From Minisyncoccota bacterium (GTDB lineage Bacteria > Patescibacteriota > Minisyncoccia > Phycocordibacterales > UBA2100): a stretch of 27,509 bases of DNA. How positions within the stretch are numbered: position 1 is the first letter of the stretch; the number at the start of each line of letters is the position of its first letter. Below, one piece after another: positions 14,431 through 22,438 of this stretch. A program made the translations under genes and the position numbers. The stretch lies in contig JAGVDT010000048.1 in NCBI GenBank assembly GCA_020058565.1, positions 1 through 27,509 of the forward strand. The letters run 5' to 3'. Below the pieces are notes generated by a model. It searched no databases and was not told where the DNA came from. It saw only the letters and a program-made list of their open reading frames with translations.

Positions 14431-14855
14431 ACTGCAGACTTTTCGACACGCGCGTAGAGTCGGTACCGATGACCGAGGTACGTAAAGATGATAAACATCG
14501 GCAATCCGATGATGTTGAAAGCCATATCATGCCCGATCATCATGTTGTTTACGATTCCCAAAAGGGTGAGGAGTACGCCGACTACGAGCGAGAGCCGATA
14601 TTTGGTTTCGCCTGCTAGGTACGTAGTCACATAGCCAGCCTTAAAAGACGCCAGTATCCACCCGAAAAGTACCAGGATGTATGCGGTCCATGGCAAACTG
14701 GCGGTAAACGCCTGCACCGCAGCGGTATCTTCCCAATCCAAATCCGCCGGAAGCGGGAAGAAAAAGGAATTGATGTATTCCAAGAGCATCATAACGACAA
14801 ACGCTACTACTAGACCCGCAACCACCGGCCACACTTTTTGCTTAAGAAAGTTCAT
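14427..14855 (-). CDS. Four-helix membrane protein, unknown
   Basis: A 142-residue protein with four membrane segments: about 9-30, 56-72, 87-108 and 112-130. A conserved-looking acidic loop (PADLDWEDTAAVQAF) separates the first two. No named family is recognised, although similar four-helix proteins occur in many bacteria. The start has the extended element TGC-TACAGT exactly 6 bases upstream. Confidence 0.65.
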   Translation of the reverse strand: MNFLKQKVWPVVAGLVVAFVVMMLLEYINSFFFPLPADLDWEDTAAVQAFTASLPWTAYILVLFGWILASFKAGYVTTYLAGETKYRLSLVVGVLLTLLGIVNNMMIGHDMAFNIIGLPMFIIFTYLGHRYRLYARVEKSAV

Positions 14856-14861
14856 AGCGAC

Positions 14862-14870
14862 ACTGTAGCA
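14862..14870 (-). promoter_or_regulatory. Extended -10 of the four-helix membrane protein gene
   Basis: TGC followed by TACAGT on the minus strand, 6 bases before ATG 14855. Confidence 0.5.
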
Positions 14871-14915
14871 TGGAGGTGATAGGATTCATTTATATAAAAA
14901 CGTAATCCTAAAACC

Positions 14916-15080
14916 ATGGCGCTCACAGAAGAAGATAAGAATTGGATCAGAGAAGAAGTCCGTCTGCAATTAAAAGCTCTCCCGAAAGATAATCCAGACG
15001 CAGAATGGAATCGAATGAAAGCATGGGTTGCGAAAGATATCGAAATAAGGCTAAAAAGAGCTTTGGCACCAACTGAATGA
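14916..15080 (+). CDS. Small charged protein (54 aa), unknown
   Basis: A short open frame starting MALTEEDKNWIREEVRLQLK and ending RLKRALAPTE. It is highly charged and predicted mostly helical, with two Trp (10 and 31) and a third at 37. The codon pattern looks coding, and the sequence resembles small helical accessory proteins rather than random translation. No ribosome site is visible; TAATCC lies 7 bases before the ATG. The opposite-strand frame here is a poor candidate. No family recognised. Confidence 0.5.
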   Translation: MALTEEDKNWIREEVRLQLKALPKDNPDAEWNRMKAWVAKDIEIRLKRALAPTE

Positions 15081-15106
15081 TTTCTTGATCGCAAAAAACC
15101 CCCTGT

Positions 15107-15484
15107 TCACATCCAACGAGAATCATTCTCCCTGAGATCCTTCACCCTATATGCTGCGATCTTTTTTATAAGCCCCGTAGGCAGCGGCTTGTCGTACGGA
15201 AAAGACACTGAGCCTTTGCCCGTGCGAAATTTCTTGAGTTCTGTTGCAAAGCGCTTCAGCGCTCTTGGTGTTGGCATGAAATTGAGATGGTCTTTGTACG
15301 CGTAAAAAGCAAAGAGTATGCGCGACTCCTCAAATACAGGTGCACGCCATTTTATTCCCTCGGTGGCTTTCGGAGCGGCTTTTTTTAGGATCGAGCGGAG
15401 CGTGCGCAAATGCCTCTGCGATTGTTTCGGTGCGGACGCGATGTAGGCGTCTATGCTTTTATTTTTTTTCTGTCCATTATTCAT
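15107..15484 (-). CDS. DUF1801 (YdhG-like) domain protein
   Basis: A 125-residue protein with the DUF1801 pattern: SIDAYIASAPKQSQRHLRTLRSILKKAAPKA, then EGIKWRAPVF, a FYAYKDHLNFMPTP strand and a KGSVSFPYDKPLP motif near the end. The domain occurs in frataxin-like iron chaperones and many small proteins of unknown role. It starts 4 bases after the AHSA1 gene, so the two form an operon. Confidence 0.85.
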   Translation of the reverse strand: MNNGQKKNKSIDAYIASAPKQSQRHLRTLRSILKKAAPKATEGIKWRAPVFEESRILFAFYAYKDHLNFMPTPRALKRFATELKKFRTGKGSVSFPYDKPLPTGLIKKIAAYRVKDLRENDSRWM

Positions 15485-15488
15485 ACCG

Positions 15489-15911
15489 CTACGCGAGTTT
15501 TTCCGTATAATCGCGAAAGTTGTTGAGGATCGACTGCCAACCGCTACGCTGCATTTCTACTGAATTTTCGCTTTCTGGATCAAAATTCACACTCACTGCC
15601 GTGCTGTTGCCCATTTCCTCAAAGGTGATTTCGACTTTTCGAGCATCATCTCCATCCATGGTGTAGGCAATGCGTTTATTCGGGATAATCTCGTCGTACG
15701 TGCCACTGAAATCAAAACCCTCATCGCCTTCTTTAGACTCCATGCGCGTCGTAAAACGCCCGCCGACACGCAGGTCGTTTTCCGCGCTCGGCGCGCACCA
15801 ATCATCGGAGGCAAAGGCCCAGTGCACAATGTGCTTAGGGTCCGTGTATGCATTCCATACCCTATCTGAGGGCTCATTTACTATGGTGGTAACAGTAATT
15901 TTATTGCTCAT
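15489..15911 (-). CDS. SRPBCC / AHSA1-type START-fold protein
   Basis: A 140-residue single-domain protein: ITVTTIVNEPSDRVWNAYTDPKHIVHW opening, a VGGRFTTRMES strand, FDFSGTYDEIIPNKRIAYTM, and a final WQSILNNFRDYTEKL helix, all typical of the AHSA1 family. These bind hydrophobic ligands or interact with chaperones; the exact role is unknown. First gene of a two-gene operon with DUF1801. Both domains often appear together in bacteria. The spacer 15912-16025 shows no feature. Confidence 0.85.
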   Translation of the reverse strand: MSNKITVTTIVNEPSDRVWNAYTDPKHIVHWAFASDDWCAPSAENDLRVGGRFTTRMESKEGDEGFDFSGTYDEIIPNKRIAYTMDGDDARKVEITFEEMGNSTAVSVNFDPESENSVEMQRSGWQSILNNFRDYTEKLA

Positions 15912-16025
15912 GATGCTATGCTGACTTTCCCTGCAAATACAAGGATACTATCCATCCACTACGCGGCAAGCGCCATTCGTGCACCAAGGTACAAGTATTT
16001 CAGGGTGGATTATGTACATTTATTT

Positions 16026-16481
16026 TTACAGCCAGCGTCGGACTTTGCGCCTATACGCGTCGTAGTCTTGTGCAAATATGCGGGACATCTTCGCCTCTTC
16101 AAACGGAATAAAAACGAAATTGAACAGAAAGAAATACGCTGTCGTTGCGATAAATAGCGGCAAAGTCCCGACCCAGATAGCAGCTCCGAGAAGTTGGAGT
16201 ACCAGCCCTAGGTACATGGGGTTGCGCGTGTAGGTAAACGGGCCATAGGTAACGAGTTTGGAATTGCTAGCTGAAGTCGGCAGTATTTCGGTTTTTTCTT
16301 TCGAGAAGAGCGAACTTGCATACATAGAAAGCACGAGGCCAGCGAAGACAAGTAGAATCCCCGCCACAGGATACGGATAGGTAAAAACCCGAGCCGCAGG
16401 CAGGTACAAATGCACCAGGAGTCCCATCCCCAGGAGCAAGAAGAACCATATCGGCGGCAATATTCTCAAAAGCGGATTCAT
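16026..16481 (-). CDS. Isoprenylcysteine carboxyl methyltransferase-like membrane protein
   Basis: A 151-residue protein with four to five membrane helices and the SAM-binding signature YGPFTYTRNPMYLGLVLQLLG (about 78-98), followed by the FEEAKMSRIFAQDYDAYRRKVRRWL end, both diagnostic of the ICMT/PEMT superfamily. Bacterial members methylate lipids or other small targets; prenylated proteins are not expected. TGC-TAGAAT sits 6 bases before the ATG. Confidence 0.85.
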   Translation of the reverse strand: MNPLLRILPPIWFFLLLGMGLLVHLYLPAARVFTYPYPVAGILLVFAGLVLSMYASSLFSKEKTEILPTSASNSKLVTYGPFTYTRNPMYLGLVLQLLGAAIWVGTLPLFIATTAYFFLFNFVFIPFEEAKMSRIFAQDYDAYRRKVRRWL

Positions 16482-16487
16482 GTCCGC

Positions 16488-16496
16488 ATTCTAGCA
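16488..16496 (-). promoter_or_regulatory. Extended -10 of the methyltransferase gene
   Basis: TGC followed by TAGAAT on the minus strand, 6 bases before ATG 16481; a strong match. Confidence 0.6.
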
Positions 16497-16506
16497 GATG
16501 TGCTTC

Positions 16507-17604
16507 TTACGACTTGATTCCATCACCCTGACCGCTGTTCCAGAATCCTTTTACGAATCGCCAAGCGTATTTGGCAATCACGAGCATGATCACCCCGTAA
16601 ATAAGCCACTGCACAATCCAGATGAGGAAAAGTACGAGACCGATAGTAAGTTCCTGCAGCATGGTATTGAGGTTTTGCACGAATTCGCGCACTGCCTGTT
16701 TCCACGAATCCCCTATCTGCCTGCCATCGATGTATTTGTTTTCGTAGACGTTTACGTAGAAATACGTGTAGTCGAGTTTGTCGAGCTGCTCGGCTTTTGC
16801 GCGGCTCAGCCGGTCAAGCTGCGTATCGATATTTATCTTTTCCTGGGTAAGGCGTTCGATTATCTGGATTTTGCTGTCGATGATTTTCGCAAGCGCATCG
16901 GCGTTTTGCGTGTTGGTGGCCAAGCGCGTGATTTCGTCGTAGGCGTTGAGTGCGCTTTTGAGGGTGGCGTCTATCGAGGCGCGCTTCGCCTGTAAGATCT
17001 CGGTCTCGTTGGTAAAGTCATCAATCTGCGACTTGATCGTGTAGGTGTTTTCGGAAAGCTCGCGCGGATCGAGCTTTTTAAGCCACGCGAGCACGCCCTC
17101 GACGCTTTCGTGCTTGACCTTGAAAGTATAGTTGCACGAGTGCTCCGAAGTGTTGGCGTTTTCAAATATCACATCTGTGCGTTTCTTTAGTTCGTCAAAT
17201 GCGGCACATGTTTGCTCGAGTCCGCGAGTTTCGATGCTTGCACTGTATTGGGTCACTTCAAATTCCTCCGCGCTGTCTCCTGTCGGCGAAGACGGCTGCG
17301 GCGGATATATGGTCGAAGCGGCATTACGGTACGAAAGCTCCGGCATCATGGCATCCTGCGAGACATAGTCTGCGGATTCGCCATAATCGTAGCCCATCTT
17401 TCCCCCGCCCATTCCGTAGCCCATGCTCGGGGAAACTCCCATCGGTGTCGTACCGGGCACCCCTGGGATATTGAGTGAGACTCCTCGAAGAGCTGTGCTT
17501 GCGATGCTTAGACCAATGTAGAGAACGATCAATGCCGCGACCCCGAGGCCTATTTTCTGCGCCGTAGTAAGGGTCTTGTAGTCAAAGTTTTTGAGGAAGT
17601 CCAT
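16507..17604 (-). CDS. DUF4349 domain membrane protein
   Basis: A 365-residue protein with a membrane segment at about 17-38, a Gly/Met/Tyr-rich linker (MGYGMGGGKMGYDYGE), then the DUF4349 domain with two Cys in its first half, a coiled coil rich in Gln/Glu/Lys (about 195-265, ending in LDRLSRAKAEQLDKLDY), the YFYVNVYE strand and a C-terminal membrane helix (about 318-345). DUF4349 proteins are predicted surface-facing with unknown function and are common in Patescibacteria. TACAAT lies 8 bases before the ATG. Confidence 0.85.
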   Translation of the reverse strand: MDFLKNFDYKTLTTAQKIGLGVAALIVLYIGLSIASTALRGVSLNIPGVPGTTPMGVSPSMGYGMGGGKMGYDYGESADYVSQDAMMPELSYRNAASTIYPPQPSSPTGDSAEEFEVTQYSASIETRGLEQTCAAFDELKKRTDVIFENANTSEHSCNYTFKVKHESVEGVLAWLKKLDPRELSENTYTIKSQIDDFTNETEILQAKRASIDATLKSALNAYDEITRLATNTQNADALAKIIDSKIQIIERLTQEKINIDTQLDRLSRAKAEQLDKLDYTYFYVNVYENKYIDGRQIGDSWKQAVREFVQNLNTMLQELTIGLVLFLIWIVQWLIYGVIMLVIAKYAWRFVKGFWNSGQGDGIKS

Positions 17605-17664
17605 ATACCGGAATTGTACCGCAAACTTGCCGTCCCGTTCGACGTTTTTTCCCCTTTTGCCCCT

Positions 17665-18009
17665 TTAAAGATTTCCCATATGGGTATGCTTGAACGAATC
17701 CTCATATTTGAGCCCATAGCCGAGCGCCCTGTCGAGCGCAATATGCCCGAGAACTACCGTACCAAAGACAAAAAGTATCGGCGTATCCAGAAATATCCCG
17801 GCCGCGATAAGTAATGCCGCCAGTCCCAAAAAATGCGTCGCGTTGTACGTCCAGGCTCCGATCCTGGAATTGATCAGGTATCCGACCATGCCGATGTCCG
17901 GCAGTAGAAAAAGCGCCGGATACCACCACCAGGGATAGTGGACAGTGGAGAAAAGGTAGATGGATAGGAGAAACAGTGCGACGTATTCTGCTCTGAGGAG
18001 TTGTTTCAT
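17665..18009 (-). CDS. DUF4260 family membrane protein
   Basis: A 114-residue protein with four membrane helices. LRAEYVALFLLSIYLF, WWWYPALFLLPDIGMVGYLI, an YNATHFLG motif and an HIALDRALGYGLKYED end are characteristic of DUF4260 proteins. Function unknown. The ATG overlaps the stop of the upstream glycine-zipper-like gene by 4 bases, so they are coupled. Confidence 0.85.
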   Translation of the reverse strand: MKQLLRAEYVALFLLSIYLFSTVHYPWWWYPALFLLPDIGMVGYLINSRIGAWTYNATHFLGLAALLIAAGIFLDTPILFVFGTVVLGHIALDRALGYGLKYEDSFKHTHMGNL

Positions 18010-18200
18010 GCTTCAGGCTCTTCTTTCTTGTCCTTCTTGGTTTCTGCGGGACTGGCCTCCTCTTTCTTGCCTTCGGCCGTCCGGTTGCGGTTGGCGTCAA
18101 ATATGATCCCAAAGACTATGCCGAGGGCTATTCCCATAGCCAGGTTGTCCAAAGCCGTCCCCAGCGCCACCCCGATAGCTATGCCTAATGCGATGCCCAT
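18006..18200 (-). CDS. Glycine-zipper-like small membrane protein
   Basis: A 64-residue protein with a Gly/Ala-rich hydrophobic half (GIALGIAIGVALGTALDN and GIALGIVFGIIF) that could pack as glycine zippers in the membrane, and a charged Lys/Glu-rich tail (KKEEASPAETKKDKKEE). Upstream TGT-TATCCT lies 6 bases before the ATG. Coupled to the DUF4260 gene. No function known. Confidence 0.65.
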   Translation of the reverse strand: MGIALGIAIGVALGTALDNLAMGIALGIVFGIIFDANRNRTAEGKKEEASPAETKKDKKEEPEA

Positions 18201-18206
18201 AGGCCT

Positions 18207-18215
18207 AGGATAACA
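18207..18215 (-). promoter_or_regulatory. Extended -10 of the glycine-zipper gene
   Basis: TGT followed by TATCCT on the minus strand, 6 bases before ATG 18200. Confidence 0.5.
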
Positions 18216-18231
18216 TTTTGCCCATTCTGCA

Positions 18232-18969
18232 TTAGACGAATGCAGTCTTGAGCTTGTCTATCGTTTCTGGACTCAAGTAGTGCCCGTTTCCCTCCTTTAG
18301 AAGCTTCAAAAGCCAAGCCCGGCCCACCACCTGAACACCTCCGACTGGTCGAGTACCAAAGCGCATGTATGCGCGCGGGTTTGAGAAAACAACTACCGGC
18401 TGAACTGCCATCTGAAATCCGAGGTGCTCTTGGATGCGATCGCGCACAGCGAAAGCCTGCGCCCAGGCCTGCTTGAGAAAGTCTTTACGGAATCGGAAGC
18501 CGTTGATCAGGAGTTTTTGACCGTCCGACGAGATATGACCTGTATGGCTTTTTACCTCGACGGTCCAAATACCTGTAGGGCCGATAACCAGGAAGTCGAT
18601 GTCTCCTTTCTGGCCGAGGACTACATTGCTCTTTACTTTGTACGAATTAGGCAGATTTTGGAACTCGTCCGAAATATCGAACTCTCCGTGAGCGCCCTGG
18701 ATAAAAAGCCGGTAGCGAGTGAAGTAGATGGTGCCTACGCCAAGGAGGAGGCCGATTAAGCCCATTTGGAGCCAAAAGCCTACGAAATTCGGAAGCATTC
18801 TATCGATTCGGACTGTCCCAAGAACAACCATGTCTCCGCAAAGCACCATAAGGATGCAGAAGGATTTGATGATTTCGCGGGTGCTGTAGGTCATATCCGC
18901 GACGCCTTGCGCGCCGAGGCCTGAGTTATGCCACGGATACAAGACCGGCACAAGTTTCGCGAGAAGCAT
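18232..18969 (-). CDS. Membrane protein with NERD nuclease-related domain
   Basis: A 245-residue protein with two membrane helices in the first 85 residues, then a NERD domain: YKVKSNVVLGQKGDIDFLVIGPTGIWTVEVKSHTG contains the Asp and E-x-K residues of the PD-(D/E)xK-like active site, followed by AWAQAFAVRDRIQEHLG and a PVVVFSNP strand. NERD proteins are predicted nucleases, often found in defence or DNA-processing contexts. It is the first gene of the defence-type region and is divergent from the AIPR gene. The spacer 18970-19152 holds only a small GCTAA/TTAGC hairpin. Confidence 0.8.
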   Translation of the reverse strand: MLLAKLVPVLYPWHNSGLGAQGVADMTYSTREIIKSFCILMVLCGDMVVLGTVRIDRMLPNFVGFWLQMGLIGLLLGVGTIYFTRYRLFIQGAHGEFDISDEFQNLPNSYKVKSNVVLGQKGDIDFLVIGPTGIWTVEVKSHTGHISSDGQKLLINGFRFRKDFLKQAWAQAFAVRDRIQEHLGFQMAVQPVVVFSNPRAYMRFGTRPVGGVQVVGRAWLLKLLKEGNGHYLSPETIDKLKTAFV

Positions 18970-19152
18970 CTCCAGGCTAGATTACAGACATCGGTGTGCA
19001 CCTGCCACCGATCGCTACTAGTGAAAGCTGTGGCGGCCGTAGGAAACTCGGCACATCGCTAAGGTTTTTAGCTTGATGCAAAAATATCATGCTCGAAATT
19101 TCTTGGCGCCGCAGGGCGTCATTATTCGTTTAGCAGAGATAACAAGAAGTAT

Positions 19153-20322
19153 ATGGCAACATTAATCAAGATTCCGTCGGAAACGTTCCGCAAGTTGGAC
19201 ATACCCGGCGAAAAAGTCAGCGGAAAAATGTACGTCGCGATAGTAAATATCAAAGACGTACCGCACGCGTTAGAAGAGTGGCGTACCGTGAATCCGCGCG
19301 AGGTGAACCTGAGTTCGGGTGTCTCTAAGCAGATACGCAAGACACTGGACGAAAAGCCGCAAGAGTTCATATTCCGCAACCGCGGAATAACTGTGATTGC
19401 TTCCCGCGTAGAGTACGACAACCGCGTCAACGAGATCCGCGTAGAGTTCGAAGATAAGTCCAGCAACGGCGTCCTCGATGGAGGACATACGCTGATGAAC
19501 ATTCTTCAGTACATCGAGAACACTCAAGACCCCGCTGAGGCGTATGTTCGCATCGAGTTCCTTGAAGGGATAAAAAATATCGACGACGCCGTAGATATCG
19601 TCGATGCTCGAAACCGCTCTACCGCCGTTAAGGTAGCCGCGTTCGAGAACCTCCTTGGCCACTTCGATCCCCTTAAGGCGGCGCTCTCAAAACAGCCTTA
19701 CGCGGAAAAAATAGCGTATAAAGAGAACGAACTCTCAGAGGACGAGACCCGCAAGGAAGTCCCAATAGAAGAAATTCTCGCGTACGTGCTTTGCTTCGAC
19801 GCCGAGGACTTCGACCACAACAATCATCCTGTAATAGCTTACTCAGGAAAGGCGACCGTGGTTAAGTACTACGAAAAAAATGTCGAGCAAATGAAGAAGT
19901 ACTTCGCGCTTGCGCCTGAGATTCTGCAGCTCAAGGATGCGATTTACGTAGACATTCCGCAAATCTGGAACGAGAATGGTAATAACGGCGAAGGTGGCCG
20001 AATGGGTAGAGTCCGAGGTGTAAAAATGGTAACCGAGAAGACTCTGCCCTTCTCGGGAAAGAAGACTCGCCACTCCCTCCCTTCAGGGTTTATCTTCCCC
20101 GCTCTAGCCGCATTCAGAGCACTTGTAAAAGTCGTAGACGGAAAAGCGCAGTGGAGAGACGACCCGATGAGGGTATACGAGAGTCTCAAGACAGATCTCG
20201 TAAAGCGCGTCGTGGAATCGGCAATTCGCGACGGGAACCCCAACGATACCGGTAAAAACGTCGACCTTTGGGGAGTTTGCTACTCCATGGTGGAACGAGA
20301 GGTCTTAGTCAGGAAACTGTAG
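19153..20322 (+). CDS. AIPR-family (abortive infection phage resistance) protein
   Basis: A 389-residue protein with the AIPR hallmarks: QEFIFRNRGITVIAS (about 72-86), VLDGGHTLMNILQY (about 108-121), and a DIVDARNRSTAVK segment. The family was named from phage-abortive infection proteins and is widespread in defence islands and beside restriction-modification genes, as here (type II system directly downstream, convergent). The biochemical activity is unknown. No promoter match as strong as those of the leaderless genes is seen. The gene ends 7 bases before a strong bidirectional terminator. Confidence 0.8.
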   Translation: MATLIKIPSETFRKLDIPGEKVSGKMYVAIVNIKDVPHALEEWRTVNPREVNLSSGVSKQIRKTLDEKPQEFIFRNRGITVIASRVEYDNRVNEIRVEFEDKSSNGVLDGGHTLMNILQYIENTQDPAEAYVRIEFLEGIKNIDDAVDIVDARNRSTAVKVAAFENLLGHFDPLKAALSKQPYAEKIAYKENELSEDETRKEVPIEEILAYVLCFDAEDFDHNNHPVIAYSGKATVVKYYEKNVEQMKKYFALAPEILQLKDAIYVDIPQIWNENGNNGEGGRMGRVRGVKMVTEKTLPFSGKKTRHSLPSGFIFPALAAFRALVKVVDGKAQWRDDPMRVYESLKTDLVKRVVESAIRDGNPNDTGKNVDLWGVCYSMVEREVLVRKL

Positions 20323-20329
20323 GACCAAT

Positions 20330-20370
20330 GCATAGCAAAAGCCCCGGAGCTGCCGGGGCTTTTGCTATGC
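20330..20370. terminator. Bidirectional intrinsic terminator
   Basis: A perfect 18-bp stem (GCATAGCAAAAGCCCCGG and its complement) with a 5-base loop. The GC core is flanked by AAAA and TTTT on either strand, so it can end both the AIPR message and the convergent endonuclease message. Confidence 0.9.
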
Positions 20371-20373
20371 GCA

Positions 20374-20883
20374 CTATAGTCCAAGTTCGGAAAGCGGCAG
20401 CTCGTTAAAGTAGTGCTTGCAACCGACGGATTGAATATAGTTCAAGACGTCGCGGTATTCTGGCTTCAAAAACCAGTCGTTGAGGACATAGATATACTCC
20501 ACGGTGACGTCCAACGGCTCGAGGAGTCGCGTGTACTGCTTCTTCTTGAAGTCGCAGGTTTGAAGCTTCTCATCCACGGAGCCAGCCACCTGCTGGAACT
20601 TCAACTCGACGATAAAGAGTTTCTTTTGCGCGGGTACATATATAGCCTCATCCGGCAGTAGCTTCTTCGAGAGAATCTTCGTGTAGTCAGCACCCTCTTC
20701 CTTTAGAAAACCGTACAGGAGGTTTTTTCGACAATTTCTAGCGACCACTTCCCCATTCTTTAAGATGCTATGGCCGTCCAGAGCAAATTCCGGCAGCGCG
20801 GTTAGGGCCGCGATAAGGTCACTTCGCTTTTCGAAGTGCAGGCCCGACTGCGTGTTCGCACCACCGATTCCGCCGGTTTTCAT
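20374..20883 (-). CDS. Type II restriction endonuclease, PD-(D/E)xK type
   Basis: The start at 20883 (MKTGGIGGANTQSGLHFEK) gives 169 residues; it is preferred over ATG 20922 because the opening GGANTQSGL-FE motif is the conserved N-terminus of such enzymes as I recall them, and AAGGA lies 11 bases before it. The active site is LLPDEAIYV...LFIVELKFQ (Pro77-Asp78, Glu93-x-Lys95), a textbook PD-x14-ExK arrangement, followed by a DFKKKQYTRLL helix. It is encoded next to the methyltransferase on the same strand (about 85 bases apart), as expected for a type II pair. The recognition sequence is not readable from the protein. Confidence 0.7.
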   Translation of the reverse strand: MKTGGIGGANTQSGLHFEKRSDLIAALTALPEFALDGHSILKNGEVVARNCRKNLLYGFLKEEGADYTKILSKKLLPDEAIYVPAQKKLFIVELKFQQVAGSVDEKLQTCDFKKKQYTRLLEPLDVTVEYIYVLNDWFLKPEYRDVLNYIQSVGCKHYFNELPLSELGL

Positions 20884-20968
20884 AGATGCCCAGATCCTTG
20901 ATCCGATTTGAAGAAAGATCAAGGCATTCTGGTGCGCGATATTCTCTTGTTGTTCGGAGCTTTACAGT

Positions 20969-21844
20969 CTACAAATCTTGAAACCGTTTGACTGATAGAT
21001 CAAGGTAATTTTTTTCCAAGTCGATTCCAATGAATTTACGTCCATGCGCTGCCGCAGCAAGTCCTGTGGTGGAGCTCCCGGTAAATGGGTCGAGAACCAC
21101 GTCTCCTTTATTGGTGCTCGCGAGAACAATTCTCTTCAAGAGTTCCACTGGCTTTTGCGTAGGATGCTTTCCGTGCTTCTTTTCGCCTGGCTTCGGGTAC
21201 CCTATCGCCCATACAGAGCGCATCTGTTTTCCTGGCTTCTTGATGAAGTCTTCCGTCCACTCCCCCTCCTTCATCAAGCCGTAGTTGAAAGTGTGTTTGG
21301 CTTTCTTTTCCTTTCGAGCCCAAAGAATAGTTTCATGGCTTGCAGTAAAGAACCGGCAACTTAGATTGGGTGAGGCATTCGGCTTAAACCATGTGATGTC
21401 GTTGAGTATGTGGTAGTTCAGAGACTGCAACGCATGTCCGCACTGATATATGGAGTGGTAGGTCCCGCTCACCCAAAGCGAACCTCCTGGTTTGAGTACC
21501 CGACGCGCAGCCTCGAGCCAACGATAATGGAATTCGTAGTCGTCTGCAAAACCCTTGCTGACATCCCAGTCGCCTTTGTTGACACTAACCATTCGACCAG
21601 CATGCACGGTAAAACCCCCATTGGAGAGGTTGTACGGGGGGTCCGCAAAAATCATATCTACTGAATTCTCCGGAATTTGCTGTAGAAGGTAGATGGAGTC
21701 CCCCTGATACAGGACGAAGTCGTCTTTCTGAAAGTATGGCCTCGTAGATATGTTGCTGAGAATTTTAGGGCTACTCTTGGCAGCAACACCTTTCTTCATG
21801 TCGCCCATTATATCAAAAGCTATCTTCAAAGTTTCGTCCTTCAT
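20969..21844 (-). CDS. Type II DNA methyltransferase, beta class, DpnA-like
   Basis: 291 residues when started at ATG 21844. The frame is open 28 codons further up, but that stretch encodes a terminator-like hairpin and is unlikely to be translated. Motif order: DSVDMIFADPPYNLSNGG-like motif IV with DPPY near residue 68, then GDWDVSKGF, NDITWFKPNASPNLSCRFFTASHETILWARK, KHPTQKP, and motif I DPFTGSSTTG near the end. This catalysis-first order is the beta class. The text closely resembles DpnA and M.HinfI, which make N6-methyladenine in GATC and GANTC. It protects host DNA against the adjacent endonuclease. Site specificity is not certain. Confidence 0.85.
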   Translation of the reverse strand: MKDETLKIAFDIMGDMKKGVAAKSSPKILSNISTRPYFQKDDFVLYQGDSIYLLQQIPENSVDMIFADPPYNLSNGGFTVHAGRMVSVNKGDWDVSKGFADDYEFHYRWLEAARRVLKPGGSLWVSGTYHSIYQCGHALQSLNYHILNDITWFKPNASPNLSCRFFTASHETILWARKEKKAKHTFNYGLMKEGEWTEDFIKKPGKQMRSVWAIGYPKPGEKKHGKHPTQKPVELLKRIVLASTNKGDVVLDPFTGSSTTGLAAAAHGRKFIGIDLEKNYLDLSVKRFQDL

Positions 21845-21881
21845 AAAATACTGTCTTTTAACACCATTAATTTTCTGAAAA

Positions 21882-21923
21882 CAAAGACCCGAGTCGGCAA
21901 TGTATTGCCTGCTCGGGTCTTTG
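21882..21923. terminator. Terminator-like hairpin upstream of the methyltransferase
   Basis: Two 20-base arms (CAAAGACCCGAG at the base, GCAAT at the tip) with two mismatches and a 2-base loop. On the minus strand TTTGTTTTC follows. It lies inside the overlong open frame of the methyltransferase and argues for the downstream start. Confidence 0.75.
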
Positions 21924-22071
21924 TTCAAAGATTCGACTAGTTTGAAGGAAAGCCCGGGGGCAAAAGTGGTTATGCGTCGCGTTGGCGTTTAGCGTAACCC
22001 CCGATTTCTGCTCTGTTCTACCGTAATAGTACGTTCGTTCTATTCGCTGTCACTGTGGATAACGGACTAGG
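21924..22071. other. Intergenic stretch without a gene
   Basis: No convincing coding frame. A GGTTATGC/GCGTAACC 8-bp hairpin (about 21969-21993) is present; its role is unknown. Confidence 0.4.
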
Positions 22072-22235
22072 CCACAAAACTTCATTTTTGGGAATCGGGG
22101 GTGGGTTTTGCGGGGACTATAGTGATGGGGTTTCTTCTATCCCCTCGCTATTGCAGTATTTTGCAAAACACTAGAACATATTGATCCTTGCGGGAATGGG
22201 TTACTGGGTATGGACGTATCTCGCGCCAGGTGACA
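22072..22235 (-). repeat. Leader repeat R, copy 1 (full length)
   Basis: Shares about 165 bases with copy 3 (23887-24070), and its first 60 bases with copy 2 (23003-23081). Conserved words read on the plus strand are ACTTCATTTTTGGGAATCGG, GTGGGTTTTGCGGGGACTAT, and ACATATTGATCCT-GCGGGAATGGG. This copy contains operator O3. Unlike copies 2 and 3 it does not run into a start codon; the next gene in its direction is the methyltransferase. Confidence 0.8.
22148..22179. promoter_or_regulatory. Operator O3 (ArsR-type palindrome)
   Basis: Matches 26 of 32 positions of the perfect palindrome O1 (25825-25856), including the core AGTATTTTGCAAAA. It lies inside repeat copy 1. Confidence 0.55.
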
Positions 22236-22338
22236 CGTGACGAAATTAGATAAGGCTCAGAATGGGTATTTTGGGAATGCTTAATTTTTGCAGTTTTCAA
22301 GTTGTTTTTTGGCCCAAATTCTATTCCCCCGGGTTCAC

Positions 22339-22438
22339 TTGCGCTTAACCTGGCGCTGGGTATACTCCAAATATCTTTCGGTCGTCAGACCGAAAGGGTA
22401 CTACATCCAAGGGTAGCCCTCCGAAAGGAGGGCTACTT
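22339..22438 (+). ncRNA. Possible small RNA with two hairpins
   Basis: TATACT at 22361-22366 (weak TTGCGC -35, 16-base spacer) is followed by hairpin TTTCGGTC/GACCGAAA (22376-22395) and hairpin GTAGCCCTCC-GAAA-GGAGGGCTAC (22413-22436) with TTCTATTTA after it. A transcript of about 65 bases would run from about 22373 and end antisense to the 3' end of the NYN gene. No open frame fits. The second hairpin could instead just terminate NYN transcripts. Confidence 0.4.

Noticed and set aside
14852..15094. Minus-strand 80-aa frame
   Set aside because: It is antisense to the 54-aa gene and has irregular composition.
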